24,354 nucleotides of DNA from UBA5499 sp002426275. Its GTDB lineage: Bacteria; Bacillota; DTU084. The notes beneath the pieces are model-generated. The model was given only the letters and a program-made list of their open reading frames with translations, made no database searches and had not been told where the DNA came from. The DNA lies in the NCBI GenBank assembly GCA_937888735.1, contig CALASN010000014.1:1-24354 (forward strand), read 5' to 3'. This document shows positions 24,346-24,354 of this stretch, in pieces. The position numbers and the translations under genes were made by a program. Position 1 is the first letter of the stretch. Each line of letters opens with the position of its first letter.

Positions 24346-24354
24346 GGAAAGAGG

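Larger units (their letters stand above)
24251..24349. repeat. 42-base-arm inverted repeat containing two outward promoters
   Basis: Arms at 24251-24292 and 24308-24349 are complementary at 36 of 42 positions around a 15-base spacer (24293-24307). The inner ends (TCAATTCGGGAAA) and outer ends (TTCCATTATAAC) match perfectly; differences lie mainly in the promoter spacers. Each arm carries a full -35/-10 pair, both facing outward. Confidence 0.95.

Overview
The window looks like a chromosomal segment of an anaerobic, endospore-forming Bacillota, most likely a Clostridia- or Peptococcia-type organism. Four signs point there. It has engulfment and sigma-K-processing genes (spoIIP, a YIEGIA-family gene, a SpoIVFA/SpoIVFB-like pair). 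It has the Firmicutes gene trio TIGR03960 radical SAM, TIGR03936 and rng. It has Wood-Ljungdahl methyl-branch genes (fhs, an AcsE-type methyltransferase, folD, a corrinoid protein). It also has a membrane pyrophosphatase. Ribosome binding sites are strong (AGGAGG type), and UUG and GUG starts are common. The species cannot be named from this sequence alone.

Layout, left to right. (1) 1-2896, minus strand: a tightly overlapping sporulation operon, DUF1614-like membrane protein, then spoIIP, then a YIEGIA-family protein cut off by the window edge. (2) 2897-3626: a gene-poor stretch with the frameshifted plus-strand remains of a DUF4143-type AAA ATPase and a strong bidirectional terminator. (3) 3648-5303, minus: a Na/Pi-cotransporter-like protein with a C-terminal PhoU-like domain. 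(4) 5490-13645, minus: a seven-gene run whose members overlap or lie within 20 bases of each other: TIGR03960 radical SAM, TIGR03936 protein, RNase G, Fhs, AcsE-like methyltransferase, FolD, corrinoid protein. (5) 13646-13862: a divergent promoter region, followed on the plus strand by a K+-independent-type H+-pyrophosphatase (13863-15947). (6) 16300-17794, minus: an M23 metallopeptidase (SpoIVFA-like) and an M50 site-2 protease (SpoIVFB-like) behind a sequence resembling a sigma-E promoter. (7) 17984-19550, minus: an intact DUF4886/SGNH-type protein preceded by a broken alpha/beta-hydrolase gene. (8) 19664-22233, minus: a methionine-type ABC importer, metN-metI-metQ. (9) 22448-23380, minus: cysK with a near-consensus sigma-A promoter and two palindromes that look like operators. 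(10) 23633-24211, minus: an HD-domain protein. Its promoter is one half of a mirror-image pair facing outward at the right edge.

How the genes fit together. Fhs and FolD carry formate to methylene-tetrahydrofolate. The AcsE-like enzyme and the corrinoid protein would move a methyl group between methyl-tetrahydrofolate and cobalamin. The methylene-THF reductase, a substrate-specific methyltransferase, a corrinoid reactivase and CODH/ACS are not in the window. The membrane pyrophosphatase would recover energy from PPi. The metNIQ and cysK genes form a sulfur amino acid block. The sporulation genes lie in two separate places. Two decayed genes mark spots where accessory DNA is being lost.

The clearest unexplained DNA-level structure is the 42-base-arm inverted repeat at 24251-24349, which carries one complete promoter in each arm.
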